A stretch of 64,000 bases of DNA from Streptomyces iakyrus. GTDB taxonomy: Bacteria; Actinomycetota; Actinomycetes; Streptomycetales; Streptomycetaceae. The notes beneath the pieces were generated by a model. It did no database searches and was not told the origin of the DNA. It saw only the letters and a list, made by a program, of their open reading frames with translations. The stretch covers positions 248,001 to 312,000 of the forward strand of contig NZ_JNXI01000001.1 in the NCBI RefSeq assembly GCF_000717055.1. Direction: 5' to 3'. Of the stretch, positions 43,241-51,597 are shown piece after piece. Every line of letters begins with the position of its first letter. The stretch's first letter is position 1. A program made the position numbers and the translations under genes.

Positions 43241-43681
43241 TCTGATCTTCCGATCCGGCCCCACTCTTGCCTCGATCTTCCTATAGCCGCAGGTCAGACG
43301 CACCTCGCCATTCTGGCTCTGCGCTGGCCTTCCTGATCCTTCCGGGTCCTTCCGTCCACTGCGTGTCCACTGGCGGTCTCCCGAGAGCCTTCCGGGAGGA
43401 GGCGCTTGGGGACGTCAGCTGGATCAATGCAGGTTGAGCGTGGGGGAAGACGAGGTCTCGAACTCTCACGCAGCGGAGTGCCTTACAGATGGAAAGGACT
43501 CCGCCCCCTTCGCCCGGGGGTGGAGCCATACGGCGTTTCTACTGGTCAGCCGCCTGCGGACAAGAGTACCGAAGTCGGCCCCGAGCAGGGCGAGCATGTC
43601 CGCCCGGCTGCGTGCTGACACGCTGGTCGAGGGCATCGACGGCCACTTGTGACCCGCCTTGTTTCCTTGTGAACTTGTCGC
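43241..43681. other. Non-coding phage end next to att
   Basis: I see no supported gene in this 441-bp stretch. Short frames on both strands overlap each other and lack ribosome sites. It could hold integrase arm-binding sites. Confidence 0.4.
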
Positions 43682-45169
43682 ATGCACCGCTGGAAAGCGT
43701 TGAACGATCGACAACTCACGCTCCTCAGGAAAGTTGCCGCCGGCGAGGATCCCGGCGCCCAAGATCCGGGCATGCGGCGGTCAACCTATGCGCTGCGCGA
43801 TCGGGGTCTCGTGACTGTGAGCCGCCGGGGTGGCAGCTGGCGGACGGAAGTTACTGAGGCAGGGCGGTTCTACCTGCAGCACGGTCATCATCCGGAGCAT
43901 CCGGCACACGGGCGCACGGCTGCTGGTGAGTCGAAGGCACCGGTTACCGTGGCGAAGGGCAGGGTCCGCGGCTCCACGACAACGGCGACAGCTCATGGGA
44001 GCAAGCCAGCGACCACCCATAAGAAGCAGCCAACGCCGTACAGCGAAAGGCCCATCCCCGTCGCACGCCGCGCAAAAGCGACCAAGCTCGTGGAACGATT
44101 GGTCGCCGAGCGCCATGTGATCATATCAGAGCCTGACGAGGATGAGATCACCGAGTGGCGACGTGTCATCGACTTCGCCAAGCGGCACAAACTCGCGCCG
44201 GCGGGCAAGCGCATCGAGAAGCAGCGACTGTGGAACGCTGGCCGTGATCTGCAAATCTCGTTGGTAGACGGCCCACATGCCAACTCTGGGCGGAGGTCCC
44301 CAGAGGAGAACCCGCGGGTTTCAGTCCCCGGGCAGTTGCGCTCGCCGCACCGCGTCGTGGCGGCCTTGCGAGACAGCGAGCGCCGGCTTCTTATGCCGCC
44401 CTCTCTGCGTCGCCGTGCTTTGCTGCTGCTGCAAGGGCTCGCAGCAGAGGCGGAACGCCGGGGATACAAGGTACGCGAGCAGCGGGTCCCTGAGCGTGAC
44501 CACCGTTCAGCGCACTATTACAACGGCCGGTACTTCCCCGCGAGTTGTCGGGAAGGGGTGCTGGAGATCGTTATCGACGGCTTCACCAGCTGCGTCACTA
44601 TCAAGCAGGAGTTTCCCCAGTCTGCCGATCCAGACCGCTCTCAGCAGCTCGCTCTGGACATTGGGTACAGCCGGTCCAAGAGGCAGCACCACTGGGGCGA
44701 CCGCAAGCGGTCGAGACTCGAGGACGTCCTCGGGATCGTGCTCCGGGAACTGGAGACTCGCGCGGTCGAGGAGCAGCAGAGGAAGCTGGATGAGGAACGC
44801 GCGAAGGAAGAGCGCCGCATCAGCTGGGAAGCGGCCATGGCTAACGCCAGAGAGAAGGCTGCTCAGGCTCGCTTCGCAACGATTCTCCGTGAGCAGGCAA
44901 GGCAGTGGCAGGATGCGCACGCGCTCCGCCAGTACTGCGACGCTCTGGAGCGCAGGATCAATGTAGCGGTGGACGAGGACGTCGACGTTGAATCGGCTCG
45001 TGTCTGGTTGCGGTGGGCGCGCGACTACGCGGAGACCCTCGACCCGCTGACACAACTACCGACCATGCCGTACGGGCTGACGTTCGAGCCGGAAGATCTC
45101 AAGCCGCACCTCAACGGGTGGAGTCCATACGGTCCGGAGGCGCACGCATCGGCTTGGAGCACTTTCTGA
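43682..45169 (+). CDS. Hypothetical protein with N-terminal winged-helix-like and C-terminal coiled-coil regions
   Basis: The 495-aa protein is the only prophage gene here on the plus strand. Residues 1-70 look like a winged helix (LNDRQLTLLRKVAAGED, TYALRDRGLVTVSRRGGSWRTEVTEAG). A basic linker follows. A middle domain contains KRHKLAPAGKRIEKQRLWNAGRD, and a Glu/Arg/Lys-rich coiled coil spans about 345-400. It is less GC-rich than flanking genes and has no obvious ribosome site before ATG 43682. Position next to an att site, opposite orientation and composition fit an accessory cargo gene, possibly for host defence. I do not recognise the family. Confidence 0.65.
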   Translation: MHRWKALNDRQLTLLRKVAAGEDPGAQDPGMRRSTYALRDRGLVTVSRRGGSWRTEVTEAGRFYLQHGHHPEHPAHGRTAAGESKAPVTVAKGRVRGSTTTATAHGSKPATTHKKQPTPYSERPIPVARRAKATKLVERLVAERHVIISEPDEDEITEWRRVIDFAKRHKLAPAGKRIEKQRLWNAGRDLQISLVDGPHANSGRRSPEENPRVSVPGQLRSPHRVVAALRDSERRLLMPPSLRRRALLLLQGLAAEAERRGYKVREQRVPERDHRSAHYYNGRYFPASCREGVLEIVIDGFTSCVTIKQEFPQSADPDRSQQLALDIGYSRSKRQHHWGDRKRSRLEDVLGIVLRELETRAVEEQQRKLDEERAKEERRISWEAAMANAREKAAQARFATILREQARQWQDAHALRQYCDALERRINVAVDEDVDVESARVWLRWARDYAETLDPLTQLPTMPYGLTFEPEDLKPHLNGWSPYGPEAHASAWSTF

Positions 45170-45302
45170 GGGGAGGCGTGCCTCGCCTTTGTGTAGTGCG
45201 GGCATCGCTAGCCACACTCCTGACCGATGCGACAGGGCCGCGCCGTCTGCACCCGAGAGCGCGCCCCTGTCGGCGGTGAGCAGCCATGGGGTCTCCAGGC
45301 GG

Positions 45303-45328
45303 GTGGCCCCGGCGGTTGCCGGGGCCAC
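45303..45328. terminator. Bidirectional hairpin between convergent genes
   Basis: GTGGCCCCGGC (45303-45313) and GCCGGGGCCAC (45318-45328) form an 11-bp perfect stem with loop GGTT, between the plus-strand hypothetical gene and the minus-strand DUF4192 gene. Confidence 0.7.
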
Positions 45329-45336
45329 GGTGTCGG

Positions 45337-46122
45337 TCAAAGGGTGTCAAGGTCCGGGCGGCTTGCGGCGAATTCCGCCGCCGCGTCGCGGTACGTCGCC
45401 AGAAACCGGGCCGGGTCGCATTGCATGCGGATGCCGTCTAGCAGCAACTTGGCCATCGTGTAGCCGGGGTAGATGTCGAGGGCTTCGGTGAAGGCATGGC
45501 TCGCGGTGACGGTGTCGCCCTGTCGCCAGGCGACCCATCCGAGGAGGGTGAGGAGGGGCGGTGCCTTTCCGGCGTGCGGCGGCACGCAGCGCCGGGCGAG
45601 GTAGCCCCACAGTTGCCGCTCGTAGGGAAGGTCGCTCTCCTCGCCGGTGGACAGTGCGGCGTCCCTGGTGTGCGGGTCTTGCAGGCCGAGAATGATGCGG
45701 GCGGCGATCTCGTCCTTGAGCTGGGGACGGCCGTTGCGGAAGTCGGCCAAGGCTCCGGTGATGATGTCGATAGTGCTGTGGCGGGCGAGGAGACGCTCGT
45801 CTTCGGTCAGGACCTGGTCGTAGTGGTGGCTGGTGGCTGCGTCGAGGGCTTCGCGGTAGCACATCGCGGTGGTGTCGGTGACGGGGCGGTACTCGCTCGC
45901 GACCTCGACGGCGTGCCGGAGGTGTGCCGCGCGGTGGGCATGGCCCTCGCGGGCGGAGGCGAGCCAGTCTCGGGGGTCTTCGGCGTCGATCGTGCCGAGG
46001 TGTATGCCCGTGGCCAGCTCGTAGTCGGGGTCGGTGGTGATGGCGTCGCGCAGGGCGAGCCGCGCGGCAATGAGGTCGCCTTGCCGCCAGGCGACGAACG
46101 CGAACAGCGTCAGGATGGGCAC
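45337..46122 (-). CDS. DUF4192-family protein, 3' part after a frameshift
   Basis: The 261 codons from GTG 46122 read VPILTLFAFVAWRQGDLIAARLALRDAITTDPDYELA and continue into a second copy of the DUF4192 C-terminal module (LPYERQLWGYLARRCVPPH, TLLGWVAWRQGDTVTASHAF). No ribosome site precedes GTG 46122, and the text continues the frame of the 5' part after a one-base shift near 46125-46145, so this is not an independent gene. Either the gene is broken or a +1 shift joins the parts. Confidence 0.6.
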   Translation of the reverse strand: MPILTLFAFVAWRQGDLIAARLALRDAITTDPDYELATGIHLGTIDAEDPRDWLASAREGHAHRAAHLRHAVEVASEYRPVTDTTAMCYREALDAATSHHYDQVLTEDERLLARHSTIDIITGALADFRNGRPQLKDEIAARIILGLQDPHTRDAALSTGEESDLPYERQLWGYLARRCVPPHAGKAPPLLTLLGWVAWRQGDTVTASHAFTEALDIYPGYTMAKLLLDGIRMQCDPARFLATYRDAAAEFAASRPDLDTL

Positions 46123-46123
46123 G

Positions 46124-46984
46124 GCCTGCTGCGTGAAACGGTTCGGCGCAGTGCCGGGCGAGGTAGGCCCAGAGGCGTCGGGCGTAGGGAAGGTCGCCGT
46201 CCTCCGCGTGCGCCATGCCGGCCTCCACGGCGGCGTCGTCCTGCAGGCCGACGATGAGCTGCGTGGTTAGCGCGCGGCTGAGGACGGTCGCGCCGTCACG
46301 GAACCGGCTCATGGCGGCGTCGATCTGCTCCAACGTCAACGCGAGCGTCGTGTCGCGTCCGGCGTTAGTCGCGCACCGCGAGTTGAAGTGGTCGGCGGCG
46401 GTGTGCAGGTCCTTGAGGAGGGCGGGGTCCGCCGTGGCCCGGAACTCCTTGATGATGTCGCGGGTGCGGGGGCCCGGGGTGCGACCAAGGCGGGTCATCT
46501 GCGCAACGACGCTGGTGGGGTCGTCGGGCGACGGGAGCGGCTCGCCCTCGCAGCAGCCGTCGATGTCGCACTCGTAGGCCCACCACCGGTTTGCGACGAG
46601 CCCGATCGTCTGGAGGACGGTGGCGCGGTGCTCCGTGAACTCGTTCGTGAGCCAGGTGCCGATGGGGGCCAGGAGCGCGGCGGTGTCCTCTGGGCTCTGG
46701 CCGGGACGCGGTTCGCGGCACAGGTAGATGATGACGCCCTGGGCGGGGTCATGCCCCTGGTCGTGGGCGTAGGCCACGAACTGACGGGCGGCGTTCTCGG
46801 CGGTGGCCTGCCACTCGGCGCTGTCGCCGGGGAGGGGGCACGTCATGGTCGGCCCGTCGTGGAAGTTCGGGCCGGGGGCGTGGAGCGCGATGCTTTCGTC
46901 CGGGTAGTGGCCGAGGAGGTACGGCAGGATCTGGGCGAGGTTGGGCAGGCTGGTGACGTGCACGGTGTTGTCGGGCGTGCTCAC
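46124..46984 (-). CDS. DUF4192-family protein, 5' part
   Basis: From GTG 46984 the frame reads VTSLPNLAQILPYLLGHYPDESIALHA, a DUF4192 start, and runs to RLWAYLARHCAEPF, where homology passes to another frame. The original frame stays open for another 780 bases but becomes Arg/Pro-rich shadow text. DUF4192 proteins are common, uncharacterised actinobacterial proteins. The GTG overlaps the stop of the upstream gene (GTGA), with AAGGAA before it. It is the last gene of the phage's leftward transcript. Confidence 0.65.
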
Positions 46985-47508
46985 TTCTGGGTTCCTTCGT
47001 TCTGCGATGGCGTGTCGGGCTGCCCGATGCGGGCGGGCGGCTCGGGGGCGGGCATGCCGCGTGGCTTGTTCGTGAGGGCGGGGAGCAGCCGTTCGCGGAC
47101 GAGTGCGGCGAGGTCGGCGGCCAGGGCTTTGCTGGTGCGGGTGGTCAGGACGGCGTGCCAGGTGCGGCCGGGCTGGAGCCGGGCGTCGTTGGCGGCTTGT
47201 GCTTCGGCTTGCTCGATGTCGGTGCCGTCGGGGATCGGCGGCAGGTCGGGGCCTGCGGTGATCCAGGTCTGGATGGCGAGGCCGCGGGATTGGACGCGCA
47301 GGCCGATGCGGTGTCCGTCGGGGTGCTGGTAGGCGGCGGTGCGGTCGGGGGTGTCGGTGTCCTCCTTGCTCCACGGCGGGTCGAGGGCGGGGGCGATCTG
47401 GTCGAGGGGCGGCAGGTCGATTTCGTCGCGGGGTCCGGCGAAGGCCGGGCGTCGGCGGCGCGGTACCGGGGTGGTGCCGGGTCGGTCGAAGGGGTCGGGT
47501 TCGGTCAC
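46981..47508 (-). CDS. Phage hypothetical protein
   Basis: This 175-aa protein has Pro/Arg-rich ends and a central folded part (YQHPDGHRIGLRVQSRGLAIQTWITAG, then WHAVLTTRTSKALAADLAALVRERLLPAL). I do not recognise it. The GTG start overlaps the stop of the methylase-like gene and its own stop overlaps the DUF4192 start, so the three are translationally coupled. Confidence 0.65.
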   Translation of the reverse strand: MTEPDPFDRPGTTPVPRRRRPAFAGPRDEIDLPPLDQIAPALDPPWSKEDTDTPDRTAAYQHPDGHRIGLRVQSRGLAIQTWITAGPDLPPIPDGTDIEQAEAQAANDARLQPGRTWHAVLTTRTSKALAADLAALVRERLLPALTNKPRGMPAPEPPARIGQPDTPSQNEGTQK

Positions 47509-48515
47509 GCGGCGTTCTCTTTGCTGGGCATGAGCTGGTCGACCAGGTCGAAGGCGCGGCGCCAGGCGACGATCGTGCTGGCGGTCTCCATGTACCGGTC
47601 GCGCTGCTCGAAGGCTTCTTTGGCTTCAGCGCGGGTCTTGGCGTAGTCGTCGTCCGGTGCGAGGGAGTCGGCGCAGCCAATGAGGCAGCGCGGGCCGAGG
47701 TCCCAGATGATCGCGTTGACGGCGGCGCACCCGGCGGACAGCGAGTCGATGTCGTTGCCGTACCAGTGGAAGTCGTGCGGGTTGAGGCCGAGGTCGCGCA
47801 GGCGTTGGGCGACGGAGCGGAACATCGTGCCGGAGCCGACGGCGGGTTCGCGGAAGGACATGCCTGGCTTGGCGAAGTCCTCGTCCACGGTCATGTTGGC
47901 CATCAGGTCGGTGATGCACGCCGGCGTGTGGTACTCGCCGCGCCACTTCTTGTCGCTCTTGTGGCGGAGGCCGGTGAGCAGGGGGCTAAGGACGTCGGCC
48001 TCGGAGCGTTGCCAGGGGTCGTCGTGGCCGGTGAGGTCCATCAGGCCGGTGTTGATGGCGGCGCGGGTGACGGCGTGCACGGCGCGGAGCTGCTGCTTGT
48101 CCGGGTTGGGGTTCCAGGCCCAGTCGTGGAGACGTATCGCGCGGTTGATCAGGTCGGGGCGCTTGATCCAGTGGCCGAGGTAGATCTCCTTGAGCAGTTG
48201 CGGGAGTTGTTCGGGCTGGAGGTTGAGCACCCAGTCCGCCAGGCCGGGCACGTTGCGCAGCAGGGAGAGCCCGGCGACGGTGCCGAGGGGGACGTCGATG
48301 CTGCTGCCGCCGAAGGACTGGTACCAGGCGTTGAGGACGTTCTCCGAGATCTTGCGGGCGTGCTCGTGCGGGTCGCGCGGGGCGGCGTAGCGGCGGGCGG
48401 TGATCTTGCTGGTGGGGCGGGCCTTGGACTTGGGCGGGGGCTTCTTCGCCCACGATGGCGCGGGCCGCGCGGCGGTGGCCGGGATTGCCGCGCGGGGCAA
48501 GAAGTCGTCGGACAT
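47505..48515 (-). CDS. N-6 DNA methylase-like protein lacking the catalytic NPPY/F motif
   Basis: The 336-aa protein has the type I/gamma N6-methylase layout: a helical N-terminal part, GEYHTPACITDLMANM, motif I FREPAVGSGTMFRSVA, then FHWYGNDIDSLSAGCAAVNAIIW and RCLIGCADSL. After this, where the catalytic N/D-P-P-Y/F should appear, it reads APDDDYAKTRAEAKEAFEQRDRY and ends 60 residues later. SAM binding looks possible but methyl transfer to adenine does not. ATG 48515 has AAGGAA upstream. It may act as a decoy or DNA-binding protein. Confidence 0.72.
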   Translation of the reverse strand: MSDDFLPRAAIPATAARPAPSWAKKPPPKSKARPTSKITARRYAAPRDPHEHARKISENVLNAWYQSFGGSSIDVPLGTVAGLSLLRNVPGLADWVLNLQPEQLPQLLKEIYLGHWIKRPDLINRAIRLHDWAWNPNPDKQQLRAVHAVTRAAINTGLMDLTGHDDPWQRSEADVLSPLLTGLRHKSDKKWRGEYHTPACITDLMANMTVDEDFAKPGMSFREPAVGSGTMFRSVAQRLRDLGLNPHDFHWYGNDIDSLSAGCAAVNAIIWDLGPRCLIGCADSLAPDDDYAKTRAEAKEAFEQRDRYMETASTIVAWRRAFDLVDQLMPSKENAA

Positions 48516-48606
48516 GGCTACGGATTCCTTTCTGCGGGCGCGCATGGGGCCGCCCCGGTGCGCTGGGCGCGGCCGGGGCGGCGTGTGGATGAGGTGAGGA
48601 GCGGGA

Positions 48607-48909
48607 TTAGCTGGTCTGCTGGAGGTCCCGGAGGGTGGCGAAGATGCCGCGGACCTCGACGTCGTAGGCAGCGGCGGGGTAACCGGCTTGACGCAGGCCG
48701 TTGATGAGGAACATCAGGGCCGCCTCGTCGGCCTCCATGTCCTTGATGAGCTGGTCGAAGCTGGTGTCGCGCAGCTCGTCGGGGCGGTGCTCGTAGCCGA
48801 TGCGCAGGGTCTCCTCGATCTCGACGAGGGTCGCGGCGGTCTGCTTGTCGGTGAGGCCGAGCAGCGTGGCCCAGGCCGCCAGGGTCGCGTCGTCAACGGG
48901 GAGCTTCAC
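48607..48909 (-). CDS. Phage hypothetical protein, helical
   Basis: This 100-aa acidic, probably all-helical protein starts KLPVDDATLAAWATLLGLTDKQ. GTG 48909 has AAGG ten bases upstream; a longer frame to 49215 is out of character and lacks a start signal. The function is not recognisable. Confidence 0.6.
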   Translation of the reverse strand: MKLPVDDATLAAWATLLGLTDKQTAATLVEIEETLRIGYEHRPDELRDTSFDQLIKDMEADEAALMFLINGLRQAGYPAAAYDVEVRGIFATLRDLQQTS

Positions 48910-48970
48910 GGGCTGATGCCTTTCTGGTGGGCCGCGCCCGGCCGCAGGGGGCGGCCGGGCACGGGCGGGG

Positions 48971-49612
48971 TCAAGAGGCGGGGGCGGTGGGGAAGGGGTT
49001 GTCCCGGTGGTCGGGGTGGCAGGCGGCATACAGGCCGCCGGGGAGGCGTTCGGTGATGACGCCCCATCCGGCCCAGCGCATGACGGCGAGGTAGCCGAGG
49101 TCTCCGCCCGCGAAGCCGGTGCGGCGCTTGGCACCGGGGTCGGGGGCGATGAACACCCAGCCGGGCAGTTCTCCGGTGTCGTCGGGCAGGACCTGGAAGC
49201 CGGGGCGGAGTTCATGGATGCCGTCGGTGTGGATGGGCGGCAGTCCGGCGGCGGTCAGGATGCGTACGGCGGCCTGGACGTGCGGGTGGCCGTGGCATTC
49301 GGGCCGGGTGCCGACGCCGGTGTGGATGGGCCGCTCGTACGGGAGGCGGCCGACGGCGGCCTTGTAGATGTCCATGAGGAGTTGGGCGTCGTCGCGGCGG
49401 CCGGCGTGGCGCATGGCGAGGTTTGCGACTATGGCGATGGAGTGCCGGTCCTGGGTGAACAGGCGGTGGAACTGGTCGAGGGTCATGCCGGTGGTTACCT
49501 GCACGCGGGCGAAGGTGCGTGAGGCGAAGCGGACGGCGTGGGCGACGTGTTCGGGGTCGAGCCCTATTTCGTGGGCGAGTTGCCGGACTCCGGGCGAGTA
49601 GGTGTCGGTCAT
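48971..49612 (-). CDS. Phage hypothetical protein
   Basis: This 213-aa protein has a helical N-terminal half (RQLAHEIGLDPEHVAHAVRFASRTFARVQ) and a C-terminal half with many Gly/Pro/His residues (VRILTAAGLPPIHTDGIHELRPGFQVLPDD). The ATG is preceded by the phage start-associated motif CTCTTGGAGA at 49617-49626. Transcription probably comes from the promoter at 49838-49865 through the Cys-rich peptide gene. I do not recognise the family. Confidence 0.65.
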   Translation of the reverse strand: MTDTYSPGVRQLAHEIGLDPEHVAHAVRFASRTFARVQVTTGMTLDQFHRLFTQDRHSIAIVANLAMRHAGRRDDAQLLMDIYKAAVGRLPYERPIHTGVGTRPECHGHPHVQAAVRILTAAGLPPIHTDGIHELRPGFQVLPDDTGELPGWVFIAPDPGAKRRTGFAGGDLGYLAVMRWAGWGVITERLPGGLYAACHPDHRDNPFPTAPAS

Positions 49613-49698
49613 GGGTTCTCCAAGAGGCACTTGCGCGTATGGGTGCGCCCCCGGCGGTTGGCCGGGGGCGCAGGGTGCTGCTGGGGTTCGGGGGATGG

Positions 49699-49791
49699 TT
49701 AGCGGCGTCCGCCGCATCCGGCGTGGCCGCAGCCACCGCAGAAGCCGCCGCTGTTGCACTCGCAGCCGCATCCGTGGTTCTGGATTTCCAT
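49699..49791 (-). CDS. 30-aa Cys/Gly-rich peptide
   Basis: A 31-codon frame begins MEIQNHGCGCEC and ends CGHAGCGGRR, with six Cys (8, 10, 12, 18, 21 and 26) and two His. AAGGGGA stands at proper spacing before the ATG, and a consensus phage promoter lies 47 nt further up with no other gene between, so expression is likely. The Cys spacing suggests metal binding or a disulfide-rich peptide. No homologue is known to me. Confidence 0.55.
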   Translation of the reverse strand: MEIQNHGCGCECNSGGFCGGCGHAGCGGRR

Positions 49792-49837
49792 TCCAATTCC
49801 CCTTTCTTTTCGAGCGTTTCTCGAATTCGTTACTTAT

Positions 49838-49865
49838 ATCTTAATGGCAAATACCCCAGAAGCAA
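49838..49865 (-). promoter_or_regulatory. Phage promoter, copy 1
   Basis: On the minus strand TTGCTT, 16 bp, then TAAGAT, within the 16-bp core GCCATTAAGATATAAG shared by three sites. It drives the Cys-rich peptide and the genes to its left. Confidence 0.7.
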
Positions 49866-49910
49866 GGTGCCGCCGAACGAATGCGCATTTAATTTCCGCA
49901 ATTCAATTCC

Positions 49911-50540
49911 CTAATTTGCGGCTGCCGGAATGAGATCAGGCCAGCGGACGGCCTCCAGCGCACGGCGGTGCGAGTCGGGCACGGGCACCGTCGGGTAGCC
50001 GAGCCAGTCGAGTCCCATCGCGGCGAGGATCGTGGCGTCCGCCTGGTCGTAGCGGCCCGGCCCTTCGCACGGGACGCCGTACCGCTCGACGGCCACCGAG
50101 CGCACCATGCCCTTCGCGATGCGGGCCCAGTCCTTGCGCGGGAAGTCCTGGGCCGGGTTGGCCCGGCCGGTCGCGTAGATCGTGCGCCCGTGTGGAGTCA
50201 CGACGGCGTACGGGATGCGGTGCCGCCACAGGTACTGCGTGACCAGCCACCACAGCCCGGCCAGCTCGTGGTGCCCGGCCTGCCCGCCCTGGGCGTACGC
50301 GGCGCCCTCGACGACCACTAGATCCGCGCCGTCCTTCACGCTCAGAGCGACAGCCGTGAGCAGCCAGTCCAGCCGCTCGTGGCTGCGGCGCCGGCCGGGC
50401 CGGTACGCCCGCGCCCAGTCCGTCCCCGCGATACCGGTCGAGGTCAGCGACAGGTCAAGGCCGACAACCCGCGGCTGCCACTCCCCCTTCTCCTGCACGC
50501 TCGGCAGGGTCACCGGGGCGCTTTGAAGTTCGGCGGTCAC
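49911..50540 (-). CDS. RuvC-like Holliday-junction resolvase
   Basis: The 209-aa protein has an RNase H-fold pattern with acidic residues at the right places: GLDLSLTSTGIAG (first Asp), LVVVEGAAYAQGG (Glu) and YDQADATILAAMG (last Asp). Phages use such RuvC-like enzymes to clear branched DNA before packaging. The length is near that of bacterial RuvC. The GTG start overlaps the upstream gene's stop. A non-coding, relatively AT-rich stretch and the promoter at 49838 follow. Confidence 0.7.
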   Translation of the reverse strand: MTAELQSAPVTLPSVQEKGEWQPRVVGLDLSLTSTGIAGTDWARAYRPGRRRSHERLDWLLTAVALSVKDGADLVVVEGAAYAQGGQAGHHELAGLWWLVTQYLWRHRIPYAVVTPHGRTIYATGRANPAQDFPRKDWARIAKGMVRSVAVERYGVPCEGPGRYDQADATILAAMGLDWLGYPTVPVPDSHRRALEAVRWPDLIPAAAN

Positions 50541-51037
50541 CGATCACCCTCGCCGATTGCGGCGCGATGGTCGGTGATAAGCCGGTTGGCCTCAGCCATG
50601 GCCACAGTCTTGGCGCGGGCCGTCCACTCGCCGTCGTAACTGCCGGGTGGCCCCCACAGGTACCAGCCGGTGTCGTGGTAGCCGTCCTTCGGATTCCTGC
50701 GGCGGTAGCTCAGTTCCCACCAGCCGTCGCGCCAGCGCCACAGGCGCTTCGCGTCCGGGTCGGGCACCCAGCCGGCACGCTCGGCCAGGGCCTGGAGACG
50801 CGCCACGTCGGTGCGCAGCATCGCCGCTTCGGCGGCGGCGTCCAGGTCGCGCGGAGCGGTGCACTCGTCACCGCCCGCCTGATGCCCGGGGGAGGAGGGG
50901 CGAAGGCCGAGCTGCCGCACGGCCTCGTCCCTCTGGCGCGCGACGCGCCGTAGCAGACGGGCCGCGCCAACCATGTCCCGCTCCTCCAGCCACTTCGCCG
51001 TGGCGTCGATCTCGACGCCCACGGAACGGTCGTTCAT
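50537..51037 (-). CDS. Phage hypothetical protein
   Basis: This 166-aa protein has a helical N-terminus (AKWLEERDMVGAARLLRRVARQRDEAVRQLG) and an aromatic C-terminal part with many Trp and Tyr residues (LWRWRDGWWELSYRRRNPKDGYHDTGWYLWG). GAAGGAG precedes ATG 51037. The function is not recognised; it is coupled to the RuvC-like gene. Confidence 0.65.
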   Translation of the reverse strand: MNDRSVGVEIDATAKWLEERDMVGAARLLRRVARQRDEAVRQLGLRPSSPGHQAGGDECTAPRDLDAAAEAAMLRTDVARLQALAERAGWVPDPDAKRLWRWRDGWWELSYRRRNPKDGYHDTGWYLWGPPGSYDGEWTARAKTVAMAEANRLITDHRAAIGEGDR

Positions 51038-51098
51038 CTCGAACTCCTTCGGCGGGGCCGTCCGGCGCGTGCCGGGACGGCCCCTGGTGTGCAGCGGG

Positions 51099-51440
51099 TT
51101 ACGGGCGGGCGGCCTTGGAGGTCTTGGGGTCCTTCTGGATGCAGTTGCCGGACTCGGGCATCGCCCGGCGGCCCGCGACGAGGTCCTGGAACCGGGCTCC
51201 GGGTCGGAACTTCACGACCCGGCGCTCAGCGATCTCCACCGGCTCACCGGTCTGCGGGTTGCGGGCGGTACGGGCAGGGCGCACCTCGGGGGTGAGGCTG
51301 CCGAAACCGGTGACGGAGACGACTTCACCGGCGGCGACGGCGCGGACTATCGCGTCGAGCGCGGCCTCCACGGCGTCGGCCGCCTGAGCGCGGCTGCCGG
51401 TCGTCTTCGCCACGGCCTGGATGAGCTGGGCCTTGTTCAC
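51099..51440 (-). CDS. HU-family DNA-binding protein
   Basis: From GTG 51440 (AAAGGAA upstream) the 113-aa protein has the HU fold: NKAQLIQAVAKTTGSRAQAADAVEAALDAI, VSVTGFGSL and the DNA-binding arm ARTARNPQTGEPVEIAERRVVKFRPG. A 20-residue tail extends beyond the usual 90-aa HU. It would bend phage or host DNA. The promoter-proximal gap carries one copy of the 14-bp AGATAGGTGACATT element (51580-51593). Confidence 0.85.
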   Translation of the reverse strand: MNKAQLIQAVAKTTGSRAQAADAVEAALDAIVRAVAAGEVVSVTGFGSLTPEVRPARTARNPQTGEPVEIAERRVVKFRPGARFQDLVAGRRAMPESGNCIQKDPKTSKAARP

Positions 51441-51597
51441 AGAGGGTTCCTTTCGATTCGGCTGGGCCGCAGGAGTCGAGGGATGGGCGCGCCACGCGGC
51501 GGGCCACGGGGTCAGCCCGTAGCCGGGGTCCGCGACCTGGTCGCACCCCGGAGCATCAGACCTCACAACATGATTCATAAATGTCACCTATCTCGGC

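Noticed and set aside
43190..43259. Complete functional tRNA-Met gene
   Set aside because: The 5' half cannot form a D arm and the anticodon stem is mismatched; only the 3' half is genuine.
45347..46121. Continuation of the DUF4192 5' frame to 45347
   Set aside because: It turns into Arg/Pro-rich shadow text while true homology continues in the other frame.
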